Assembly: GCA_001931905.2 (NCBI GenBank)
Contig: MSJI02000204.1
Location: 1 to 29,518, forward strand
Origin: Cladosporium sp. IMV 00045
Taxonomy: Eukaryota > Ascomycota > Dothideomycetes > Cladosporiales > Cladosporiaceae
DNA: 29,518 nt
Direction of reading: 5' to 3'
Positions within the stretch are counted from its first letter, which is position 1; every line of letters starts with the position of its first letter. Shown piece after piece: positions 22,152-29,518 of this stretch. Both the position numbers and the translations under genes were made by a program. The notes beneath the pieces were generated by a model that was not told the DNA's origin, did no database searches, and worked only from the letters and a program-made list of their open reading frames with translations.

Positions 22152-23078
22152 CTACACAGCAACATACCCACCATCGACAACCAGATCCGTCCCCGTAGTA
22201 TAACTCGCCGCATCACTAGCAAGATAAAGATAAGCACCCTTGAGCTCATGCGCCTCACCCTCCCTGCCCATGGGGATTTTCTTGCGCCAAATCGCCTTCG
22301 TCTCCGGCGGGATGAACTTGGAAATTTCCGTCGCCATGTAACCCGGCGAGACGGAATTCGCCCTCGCGAACCGCACCCACTCCACGGCCAGCGAGCGCGT
22401 GAGGTGGATGACGCCCGCCTTCGCGGCGTTGTACGCGCTCTGCAGCTGGGGGATGTTGGCGATGTGCCCGCTCATGGAGGCGGTGGCGATGAAGCTGCCT
22501 CCGCTGTAGTTGGGCAGCTTGTCGCCGGACAGGGCGAGGTTGCCAGCGGTGTACTGGCGGCGCCAGATTTCGCCGGCGGCTTTGGCGCAGTAGAAGACGC
22601 TGTCGAGGTCCGTGGCGACGACTTTGTGGTAGTGCGAGGTCTCGCCGTCGATCATGCGGCCTTGGGTCCAGGGAATGCCGGCGTTGGCGATGAAGATGTC
22701 AAGCCTGCCGTTGAAGGCCTCGGCGATGGCGTGGGTTTGCTCCCAGACGTCGCGCTCGTCGGTCACGTCGACGCGGTAGGCGCGGCATTTGACGCCGTAT
22801 GCCTTCTCGATGTCGGCGGCGCGGTCGAGCGCCGAGTCGTTGCTGTGGTACCAGATTGCCACGTTGGCGCCGGCTTCTGCGAGGGCGCGGGCGACTTCAA
22901 GACCGATGCCGGCGCCGGCGCCGGAGACGATGGCGGTCTTGTGGCGGAGGGAGAAGAGGTCTTTGATGCTGGTGGTGGAGGGGGCGGTGGTGTTGTATTC
23001 TTTGAAGAGGCCGTTTTCCATCGATGCATCTTCGGGGGATGGTTTGGTTTCTGGGAGGGTGGGTTTTCGGAGGACCAT
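22152..23078 (-). CDS. Short-chain dehydrogenase/reductase, sorbose reductase / NADP-mannitol dehydrogenase-like
   Basis: This single-exon gene encodes a 308-aa classical SDR, probably a cytosolic NADP(H)-dependent sugar or polyol reductase like yeast Sou1/Sou2 and fungal mannitol 2-dehydrogenase. With the start at the first in-frame ATG (23078, A at -3 and G at +4), the cofactor motif is GAGAGIG at 53-59, NAG is at 132-134, and the catalytic Ser/Tyr/Lys are about Ser203, Tyr216 and Lys220 in ASMSGHIANIPQLQSAYNAAK. The C-terminal stretch IPMGREGEAHELKGAYLYLASD followed by TTGTDLVVDGGY is the ending seen in the mannitol dehydrogenase group. The N-terminal 40 residues before IKDLFSLRHK are a variable extension. 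The open frame continues upstream only from a TTG to an in-frame stop, so that extension is not counted. The true substrate is unknown. It is convergent with ERG7, which I consider coincidental. Confidence 0.85.
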   Translation of the reverse strand: MVLRKPTLPETKPSPEDASMENGLFKEYNTTAPSTTSIKDLFSLRHKTAIVSGAGAGIGLEVARALAEAGANVAIWYHSNDSALDRAADIEKAYGVKCRAYRVDVTDERDVWEQTHAIAEAFNGRLDIFIANAGIPWTQGRMIDGETSHYHKVVATDLDSVFYCAKAAGEIWRRQYTAGNLALSGDKLPNYSGGSFIATASMSGHIANIPQLQSAYNAAKAGVIHLTRSLAVEWVRFARANSVSPGYMATEISKFIPPETKAIWRKKIPMGREGEAHELKGAYLYLASDAASYTTGTDLVVDGGYVAV

Positions 23079-23910
23079 GTTTTCTGTAGCTGGCTTGAAG
23101 GGTTGATTAATGGGTTTGTATTCTTTCAGTTTTGTTGTCCTGCTGGCAATTGAGGTCAATACGCTTACGGGATATGCTTCAAGACCACTCCTACGTGCAT
23201 GGGATTACTAAAAGGTCGATGATGTGCTCATGGCGTCCCGCGTTCGCCTGCACCTAGCCCGACTTGCCCGAGCAGAGGTCATAGACTTTCGTAGAGCTTG
23301 TGACTTGCACATAGTTTGGAAGACGGCTTCTTGTTGTTTTCGAGTCTTCTTGACATTCTTGTCTTGGAGGTGTGGTCTCGATTGATGAGGTCTCACACAT
23401 GCACTTGAAGCCACCGATATTCGGGCTTGTCGAGTAAGGACAGCACCCAAATGTTCCACCAAAACACCCCACCCAACCCCCACCACAGCCACCAGCAAGG
23501 CCTCAAGGACTGACTAGATGGCAAGAACCGACAGTAGCCACGAAAGTCGTCCAATAACTCCCGTGCATATTTACCACGTTTGAGTCCTCTTGTCATGACA
23601 CACCTTCTCTCCCATGAAAAGAGAGCCCGATGGGTGACTCCGACAATGTCAGGTCTCACCCACCGAGCCAGCTCACACTCACAGAGCGCTTCGAGCGCTT
23701 AATCTCTCACCCGCCCATCCTTGCGTGATTCGTAGGAAAGACATGCGCAAGTCCAGACGACGAATCGCGTGATCCTTTCGACGAATTCGACGACTCTGGA
23801 CTCCACTTTTTGAATGGCCCCTCAATGCTTAGGCCCAAAGTCAATCATGGGAGCCTGACAAAATGCGTCATGCTGCCTTGGATGAGGTGCTCTGCTGCTG
23901 TCCTGGTGAT

Positions 23911-23948
23911 TATAAACACTCTTTGGCCTTGGAGACTCAGTATATAAT
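23911..23948 (+). promoter_or_regulatory. Tandem TATA boxes (TATAAA and TATATAAT, starts 30 bp apart)
   Basis: TATAAA lies at 23911-23916 and TATATAAT at 23941-23948. Both precede sequence with the composition of a fungal 5' leader. If used, they imply a transcript with a leader of about 480 nt before the 77-aa gene, or an unrecognised transcript of its own. Confidence 0.45.
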
Positions 23949-24240
23949 CGGTAGCCCCGTCATACTCGCGAGGAGTCTTCAAACCTGCAGCAATCTCCGC
24001 TTAAAAAGTACTCTCAATCTCACCCACAAACGAAAACATACAATTCGACCTCAACACACAGACGGAGCAACTCGTCACGCGATCCCCACGCCCTTGTTTC
24101 CGAACGGACGTGCCCGGACCCTTTCTTGCGCAGATCGCCTACGTCCTAAGGTCTCGCGCCTGGGCTTTTGATCAGATAAGTGGAATACTGCATCACCTAT
24201 CCCTGGTGTGCCTTGGTAGGCTACTCTTGCGCCGCGGCGG

Positions 24241-24336
24241 ATGTCGTGTTTCGTGTGTGGGAATCTTACGATGCTCGCAGGCAGAAGTCCCTCTCTCTTT
24301 CGATCTGCAACGGTCGAGTCCATCCCCTACATATAG
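24241..24336 (+). other. Possible upstream ORF (31 codons)
   Basis: An ATG at 24241 opens a 31-codon frame (begins MSCFVCGNLTM, stops TAG at 24334-24336), 137 bp before the start of the small membrane-protein gene. It is the sole ATG between the TATA elements and that start apart from an in-frame internal one, so on a long leader it would act as a uORF. It could equally lie in a 5'-UTR intron. Confidence 0.25.
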
Positions 24337-24473
24337 GCGATCTCCCACGAGCTTGAAGAGGAGGATTGATTGTTCTGCAAGCTTTCAATTCATACTTGAT
24401 CTTTTCCAAAGCAACAAACAACCAGCTCTGCTTCTACAACAGGAGGAGCTTCACAACAGCAAGCAACACAATC

Positions 24474-24765
24474 ATGCGTTTTCCCACACAGCCTCTTTAC
24501 GCTCAGACCCTTCGCTTCTACAGCCAAAGCATGAGGGCATCCAGAGCCGATCGTGTCGGCGCTGTCATCACAGCTGGATACTGCTGTCTGGCGTTCAGTG
24601 TACCTTTCGCCGGTGCAGCTCTCGCGAGCAAAAGGGCCAAAAAAGATGGTCGTTATGCCAAGCTGTACGTCGTCTTGATGTTCCTATCCCAATCCGTCTG
24701 ACCTTCAAACTAACATCATCAGACCTCCTCTGAGCTTCCGTGATTGCCTGCCCTCGCCGGTATAA
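24474..24765 (+). CDS. Predicted small single-pass membrane protein (77 aa), unknown function
   Basis: I do not recognise this gene. Exons 24474-24664 and 24723-24765 are joined by a 58-bp intron with a GTACGT donor, a perfect ACTAAC branch site and a CATCAG acceptor, giving 77 aa. Residues 1-27 (MRFPTQPLYAQTLRFYSQSM and following) are Arg/Ser/Tyr-rich with no acidic residue until Asp26, resembling a mitochondrial presequence. Residues about 28-49 (VGAVITAGYCCLAFSVPFAGAAL) form one likely membrane segment, followed by a basic KRAKKDGR patch. Exon 2 adds PPLSFRDCLPSPV. Without splicing the frame would end 12 codons further with a hydrophobic tail. The start ATG has A at -3. Support is the intron signals and composition only; a chance ORF remains possible. 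Confidence 0.45.
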
Positions 24766-25100
24766 GGCAAGGCACATGCATTGTTTGGACGGCATTACGA
24801 CGGAGTTGAGGCGTTTCTTTCATTTATTCTTACAACACAACATACCCTGCGGCAGTCATCATCTCAAGGTCATTTTTTCAGACCTAGAGAATATGTACAA
24901 AAGGCATAGAATTGCCAAGTACCACGCATTCTCGTGTACAAAATTACGTCGGCACAAATCGCCCAATACACTTCCCCTTTGTTCATTGTCTCTCCGCTCC
25001 GTCTTCTCGTACTGAGGTCATACTGTCGGCACCATCCATAACCAAAGCGAGTGCTGTCCATCCATCTCATAAACCCGCCCTTTTCCATTCCCTCATTCGA
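24766..25100. other. Convergent 3' region between two small genes
   Basis: This 335-bp spacer separates the stop codons of the 77-aa gene (plus) and the 112-aa gene (minus). I see no further gene. Confidence 0.4.
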
Positions 25101-25502
25101 CTAACTGAACCGATCACCCTTCCGACTCCTAAACGGCTCAGCGGCCTCGTACTTCCCCTTCGCGCTCATATCCTCCTGCACGTGGGTGACGGGCGCGGGA
25201 TCGGCAGCGGCCTCTTGACTCGGGCTGGGTCTGTCTTGCTGCGCGCTCGAAGCAGAGGCGGAAGCAGCTGGCCCCAGGTCGCTGGAGCGCAGCGGTCGTG
25301 TCGCTTGACGGCGGCGTTCCATCGCCAAGGCACGCTCTTCGCGGTCGGCGTTGATGCTGCGTTTGGCGAAGTAGTAGGCGCCGCCACCGGCGAGGATGAG
25401 CACGCCCCAGCCGTATGCTACTGATGCTTTCTAAGATGAGAGGGTCAGTATGGTGACTCAATGGGGGAGGATAGTCGCAACGCGAGCACTCACGGTATTC
25501 AT
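25101..25502 (-). CDS. Small fungal protein with one membrane segment (112 aa), possibly DUF4748
   Basis: Minus-strand exons are 25502-25494 (9 nt, encoding MNT) and 25430-25101; the 63-bp intron has a GTGAGT donor, a TACTGAC branch and a CTTAG acceptor, giving 112 aa. Residues 4-24 (KASVAYGWGVLILAGGGAYYF) form one likely membrane segment, followed by AKRSINADREERALAMERRR, an amphipathic basic helix, then a Ser/Ala/Pro-rich, probably disordered tail ending KGKYEAAEPFRSRKGDRFS. The GWGVL-x-GGGAYYFAKRSINADR pattern recalls a short fungal family that I believe is DUF4748, often predicted mitochondrial; this is from memory and tentative. The function is unknown. It is divergent from SSL2 across 350 bp. 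Confidence 0.72.
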
Positions 25503-25852
25503 TTTCTGCGTCGTGCAAGTCTGGAGGGAGAAAGTGAGACTTGATGTCAGCGCAACTCAAGCTTGATGCTTTTGAGTTTCGCTAGCGCATTGTCATTCGT
25601 CGCATCGGGGAAGCTGCCGATGACCTCTAACGGCTCTCACATGCTTGCTTTGCCGCTGATGCCTGAGGTACACAGTACATCCAGGCTGCGCCGACGTCAA
25701 CTTCTCTATATCCCTATCGTCCTTACTTCCCTTTTCATTGCTCAACTTGCGATCTTCGACAGACGCAAGCGTGAGGCAGAACGCCTTTTCTGACCCTCGC
25801 ACTCAGGCCCGCACGCAGGCGATACAAGATCGCACGGCGGCGAGCATCCAAC
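25503..25852. promoter_or_regulatory. Divergent promoter spacer, 112-aa gene / SSL2
   Basis: This 350-bp spacer separates two divergent starts. No TATA or CCAAT element is evident. Overlapping open frames of 60-75 codons on both strands look like chance. Confidence 0.5.
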
Positions 25853-28456
25853 ATGGCTCCCAAGCGTAAGGCGCCGGCCGCGAACGGCAGGGCATCGAAG
25901 CGTGTGGCATCTGGCGTGAACACGCCCGTGAGTCCCGATAGTGATGATGACTACTCGATGGGCAGCGAGTCCGATCCAGAGGGGAGGGCGGCGCCGCAGC
26001 AGTACGACAGTCAGTGGCATCCCGGCCCTGACCATCCGCAGAAGTCATGTAGCTGACAGAGATGCAACAGAGGTGGTAGAGAAGTTTTCGATGTCCACAT
26101 ACGCCAACATGAACCGCCCTCGGGCCTCCGGCGACGCCGCGAGCCACCTCTTCAGAATGGATAGAGACCTCTCAGGCTTGGAGCTGAAGCCCGACCATCA
26201 GCTGCGACCGATCTGGCTGGACGCCGCGAACGGAAAGGTGGTGATGGAGACCTTCTCGCCCAGCTTCAAGCAGGCTCAGACATTCCTGATCAACATCGCG
26301 GAGCCTCAGAGTCGAACGACGAACGTACACGAGTACACGATCAACGGACACAGCTTATTTGCGGCGGTCAGTGTCGGGTTGACGGAGCAGGACATCATCC
26401 GCGACTTGGAGCTTTTCTCAAAAACGAAGCTGCCGGATAGCATCAAAGAGTTTATTCACATGAACACCCAGTCTTTCGGAAAGATCAGATTGGTTCTCAA
26501 ACACAACCGGTATTTTGTGGAGAGTTCAGATGCGGCGGTACTGCAGAGGTTACTCAGGGATGAGGTTGTCAGCCAATGCAGGGTGGAAGAGACGGAAGAG
26601 CTGAAGACGGAGAAAGCGGCGAAGATGGGGGAGTTGGTGATTCCAGGCACAAAGGACGCAGCGGGAGTACGAGAGGCACAAGCGAATGTTGAGAAGAGGC
26701 AAAAGCGAGATGATGACGACGATGATGATGAATCGGACGATGAGTTTGGCGGGCGCGAGGTGGAGAAAGATATGACCGAATATCTCAGAGAGGAGGACGA
26801 CGAGGATGACGATGAGGTGGATCAGGTACATTCCTTCGAGATTGATGGGAACATGATTCAGCAAGTGCAAGAGCGATGCAACGTCCATCTCGCCATGCCT
26901 CTGACGGAAGAATACGATTTCCGAAATGACGAACAAAACGCCGGTTTGGACATCGACCTACGACCCAATGTGCAGATTCGATACTACCAGGAGCATGCAC
27001 TGAGCAAGATGTTTGGTAATGGACGTGCAAGATCCGGTATCATCGTGCTGCCTTGTGGCGCTGGAAAGACGTTGGTCGGAATCACAGCTGCGTGTACCAT
27101 CAAAAAGAGCGCCATCGTGCTCTGCACATCAGCCATGAGTGTGGTGCAGTGGAAAGAGGAATTCAAGAAGTGGTCTAACATCAACCCGGACGATATTGCT
27201 ATCTTCACATCCGGCGAGAAGGAGAAGCTCAATCACAAGGCTGGCATCATCATCTGCACATACAGTATGGTCACCCAAAACACCAGACGAGCCCACGACA
27301 GTCAACAGGTCATGGACTTCATCACAAGTCGCGAATGGGGTCTCATGGTGTTGGACGAGGTGCACGTCGTACCAGCCGAGATGTTCCGACGAGTCACCAG
27401 CAAAATCAAAACACACTCCAAACTTGGTCTGACAGCAACACTACTACGTGAAGACGACAAGATCAAAGACCTGAACTTCCTCATCGGCCCAAAGCTCTAC
27501 GAAGCAAACTGGCTACAGCTCAGCGAAGAGGGCCACATCGCTCGCGTCCAGTGCGCCGAAGTCTGGTGCCCAATGACGACCGAATTCTACTCAGAATACA
27601 TCCACGCCGCCGGCAAAGTCAACCAACAATCTCTGCTCTCGACCATGAACCCGCGCAAATTCCAAGCCTGCCAGTTCCTCATCGACTTCCACGAGAAGCG
27701 CGGCGACAAGATCATCGTCTTCTCGGACAACGTCTACGCCCTGAAAAAGTACGCCGAGGGCATGACCAAACCCTACATCTACGGCGACACAGGCCAGCGC
27801 GAGCGCGAAATGGTGCTGGCCAACTTCCAAATGAACGACGCCGTATCATCCATCTTCCTCTCCAAAATCGGCGACACCTCCCTCGACCTCCCGGAAGCAA
27901 CCTGCCTGATCCAAATCTCCTCGCACTACGGCTCGCGGCGTCAAGAAGCGCAACGCCTCGGCCGCATCCTGCGCGCCAAACGCCGTAACGACGAGGGTTC
28001 AACGCCTTCTTCTACTCCCTCGTCAGCAAAGACACGAACGAGATGTTCTACTCGTCCAAACGGCAAGCCTTCCTCGTCGACCAAGGCTACGCCTTCAAAG
28101 TGATCACGCACCTCAACGGCATCGACAAAATGCCCAACCTCGCCTTCACCTCGCAGCAAGAGCGCATGTCGCTGCTGACCGACGTGCTGCTGCAGACCGA
28201 GACGGCGGGAGATGTCGAAGACATCAAAGACGATTTGTTCTCCGATCGCAACGTCGCGCGCAACAAGGGGCGGAACAACAAGGTCAAGCGACAGGCTGGT
28301 GGCTTGAGCGGGCTGAGCGGTGGTGATCACATGGCGTACATGGAGTATGGGAGGGGGAGTAAGGCGGCGAGGGAGGCGTCGAGGTCGACGTTCTTCAAGA
28401 CTAACGATAGGCAGCAGGAGAGGAGGAAGGCGGCTGCGAGGGCGATGCTTGAGTGA
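25853..28456 (+). CDS. SSL2: TFIIH DNA helicase/translocase Ssl2 (XPB/Rad25), with a one-base frameshift near 27996-27998
   Basis: Ssl2/XPB is the ATP-driven DNA translocase of TFIIH, opening promoters for RNA polymerase II and lesions for nucleotide excision repair. Exon 1 is 25853-26009; the 61-bp intron (GTCAGT donor, GCTGAC branch) is followed by exon 2 from 26071. Visible features: a basic N-terminus (MAPKRKAP), a damage-recognition-like domain, an Asp/Glu-rich linker (about 260-305), Walker A PCGAGKT with Lys385, the DEVH box 481-484, the RED motif in LLREDDK, and motif VI QRLGRILRAK from 680. After Glu694 the frame breaks: codons GAG GGT are followed by the conserved FNAFFYSLVSKDTNE stretch one base out of frame. 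As given, the protein would stop at 28103 (729 aa); allowing for one missing base it runs to 28456, about 847 aa (yeast 843). The rest is intact and the gene is normally essential, so an assembly error is likely. Confidence 0.9.
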
Positions 28457-29010
28457 GCGAGGGAGTGATGGTGGCGATGTGATTATGATACTGTGTTACT
28501 AGCGCCGCCCGATCGGGGGCAAAGATTATGCGGACAGATTGTTCTTCTTCTTGTGGTCAGTTATATTATTAGTACTCTTTTGCAATCTAAACGAAGCTTT
28601 ACGAAACGACAGCACTAGACTGTTACTCTGATAAACTCAAACTGAAAGTAATCTATTCTGATGAATACTGCTTGAATCAAATCCGCTCAACATGGTGATA
28701 TATGTAGCTAGGTAACCAGGAAGCGAACCGTCCGTCTAACGGAGAAAGAAATATTCTTTTCGTGAGCAAACAAATGAAACTCCCATGTCATTCCCGCAGT
28801 CGAATACCCACTCACCCAGTGGAAACGCCATGCTAGAGATATGTCCACCGATAAAGATGCAAAAACCGAAACACCAAAAACCGAAAAAGCAGAAGCAAAG
28901 AAGCAAAAGAGAAATACCCCTCAAAACAACAGAATCCACGCACTCTACACCGTCATCACTTCCCAACACCCTCCAAAAACCCAAACGCAAAACTCAACCA
29001 AAAACCCCCT
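28457..29010. other. Convergent 3' region, SSL2 / SGT1
   Basis: This 554-bp spacer lies between convergent stops. It is A/T-richer than its flanks around 28555-28720. Open frames on both strands near 28736-29075 are A- or T-biased and overlap the SGT1 end; none looks real. Confidence 0.5.
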
Positions 29011-29518
29011 CTACTTCCCCCACGTCTTCGCCTCCATCCCATCCGGCGGCAACGTCTCGACCTTCTTCTTACTGACCTCGTCCCAATTCGTACTGAGGGC
29101 CGTGCCGTTGCTCTCGGTGAAACTCTTCATCATGGCGCGCTGCGCCTCGGGCGAGGCGCCCTTGTAAAGTTTCTTGAAAAACGCGTTCGTGCTGTCGCCT
29201 TCTTCCTCTTCCTCTTCGTCGCCGATAGTGTCCCAGTTCTTGGGCCCGGATTTGGAGGAGCTTGGGTAGGCGGGTCCGGAGGGGGCTGGGGAGGTGAATG
29301 TTGCGGAGGGGGCGGGGTTGGTTGCGTTAGTGGTGGGTTGTGTGGATGTGGATTCTGAGGGGACGGGCTCGCTGCTTTCGAGAGCGTGCCATTTCTGCCC
29401 GGGAGTTGCTTTGGAGAGGATGATCTCGACTTTTGTCGGGAGGATGCGCGTGATGCAGTTGGAGGGGTCGACGGGCGCGAAGAGAGGGTCGAGGGTGAAA
29501 TCGTAGGTCGAGTCGCTG
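29011..29518 (-). CDS. SGT1: SGT1 co-chaperone, C-terminal part (CS domain end + SGS domain), 5' end outside window
   Basis: Sgt1 links Hsp90 to SCF ubiquitin ligases and kinetochore assembly, acting in cytosol and nucleus. Reading the minus strand from base 29517 gives 168 uninterrupted codons to a TAG at 29011-29013. The fragment lacks its start, so a start-based ORF search would miss it. It opens with STYDFTLDPLFAPVDPS and ITRILPTKVEIILSKATPGQKW, the last strands of the CS domain that contacts Hsp90. A Ser/Thr/Pro-rich linker follows, then the SGS signature: SGPKNWDTIGDEEEEEE, AFFKKLYKGASPEAQRAMMK, SFTESNGTALSTNWDEV and KKVETLPPDGMEAKTW. The end at WGK matches the family. The TPR and the rest of CS must lie beyond the right edge. 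Confidence 0.92.
   Translation of the reverse strand, partial: SDSTYDFTLDPLFAPVDPSNCITRILPTKVEIILSKATPGQKWHALESSEPVPSESTSTQPTTNATNPAPSATFTSPAPSGPAYPSSSKSGPKNWDTIGDEEEEEEGDSTNAFFKKLYKGASPEAQRAMMKSFTESNGTALSTNWDEVSKKKVETLPPDGMEAKTWGK

Larger units (their letters stand above)
23079..24473. other. 1.4-kb spacer with tandem TATA elements, no recognised gene
   Basis: This is the longest gene-free stretch, between the SDR start (minus) and a predicted small gene (plus). Open frames here are under about 105 codons, overlap on both strands and show no family features. Two strong TATA elements (23911-23916 and 23941-23948) are followed by A/C-rich, leader-like sequence around 23995-24060, suggesting a plus-strand transcript starting near 23970-24000. 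The only ATG between that point and 24474 opens a 31-codon frame at 24241. Confidence 0.5.

Noticed and set aside
19389..23078. Triterpenoid biosynthetic cluster (oxidosqualene cyclase plus SDR)
   Set aside because: The cyclase looks like primary-metabolism ERG7, the SDR belongs to the sorbose/mannitol group, and there is no P450, acyltransferase or regulator nearby.
22071..23153. 360-codon plus-strand open frame opposite the SDR gene
   Set aside because: It mirrors the SDR codons (Gly/Val/Asp-rich) and has no domain; the minus-strand SDR has full catalytic motifs.
23079..23159. 27 extra N-terminal codons on the SDR
   Set aside because: The upstream frame begins at TTG, and no in-frame ATG occurs between the preceding TAA and 23078.
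25941..26072. Alternative SSL2 N-terminus beginning MMMTTRWAAS
   Set aside because: It reads through the predicted intron in a frame different from exon 1; the spliced model MAPKRKAP..YDKVVEKFS is family-like and has donor, branch and acceptor.
27993..28000. Programmed -1 ribosomal frameshift in SSL2
   Set aside because: A -1 slip would restore the protein, but there is no X-XXY-YYZ heptamer and such recoding is unknown for XPB; a missing base is simpler. Kept only as an alternative in the finding.

Overview
This window is nuclear DNA from a filamentous ascomycete (Pezizomycotina). The evidence is short introns (about 48-133 bp) with GT..AG ends and CTAAC/CTGAC-type branch points, compact gene spacing, and a gene set typical of such fungi: an ARID-containing KDM5 demethylase, a CFIm25 homologue, Slx1, Dug3 and lanosterol synthase. 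A Dothideomycete is possible, but that is a guess from general protein character. I see no transposon, tRNA, rRNA, CRISPR array or secondary-metabolite cluster. The content is mostly housekeeping.

Layout, left to right: 20S proteasome alpha4 (PRE6, minus, C-terminus cut by the window edge); mitochondrial D-2-hydroxyglutarate dehydrogenase (plus); structure-specific nuclease SLX1 (minus); a KDM5/JARID1 H3K4 demethylase of 1889 aa (plus); CFIm25/NUDT21 mRNA 3'-end factor (minus); glutamine amidotransferase DUG3 (plus); mitochondrial scramblase-family AIM25 (minus); tRNA-splicing endonuclease SEN2 (plus); lanosterol synthase ERG7 (plus); a sorbose-reductase/mannitol-dehydrogenase-like SDR (minus); a predicted 77-aa membrane protein (plus); a 112-aa single-membrane-segment protein (minus); TFIIH helicase SSL2/XPB (plus); and the C-terminal half of SGT1 (minus, entering from the right edge). 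Strands almost strictly alternate, so most promoters are shared divergent spacers of 350-950 bp and most 3' ends converge. The only tandem pair is SEN2-ERG7.

The genes do not form one pathway. Several act in nucleic-acid and chromatin processes (SLX1, KDM5, CFIm25, SEN2, SSL2), several are mitochondrial or predicted so (D2HGDH, AIM25, possibly both small membrane proteins), and PRE6 and SGT1 act in proteostasis. I read this as ordinary core-genome mixing.

Points needing attention: (1) SSL2 carries a one-base frameshift inside a highly conserved stretch. (2) DUG3 and the 112-aa gene begin with coding exons of 8 and 9 nt. (3) Five of the seven phase-2 introns create a stop codon exactly at the exon/intron boundary, and in SLX1 the split codon is the catalytic glutamate. 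(4) The SLX1 tail ends in SUMO-interacting-motif-like sequence. (5) A perfect 14-bp palindrome touches a CCAAT box between SLX1 and KDM5. (6) A 1.4-kb spacer has two strong TATA elements far upstream of the small 77-aa gene. Several open frames that appear to start upstream do so at TTG, so the SDR and AIM25 starts are moved to the first in-frame ATG.
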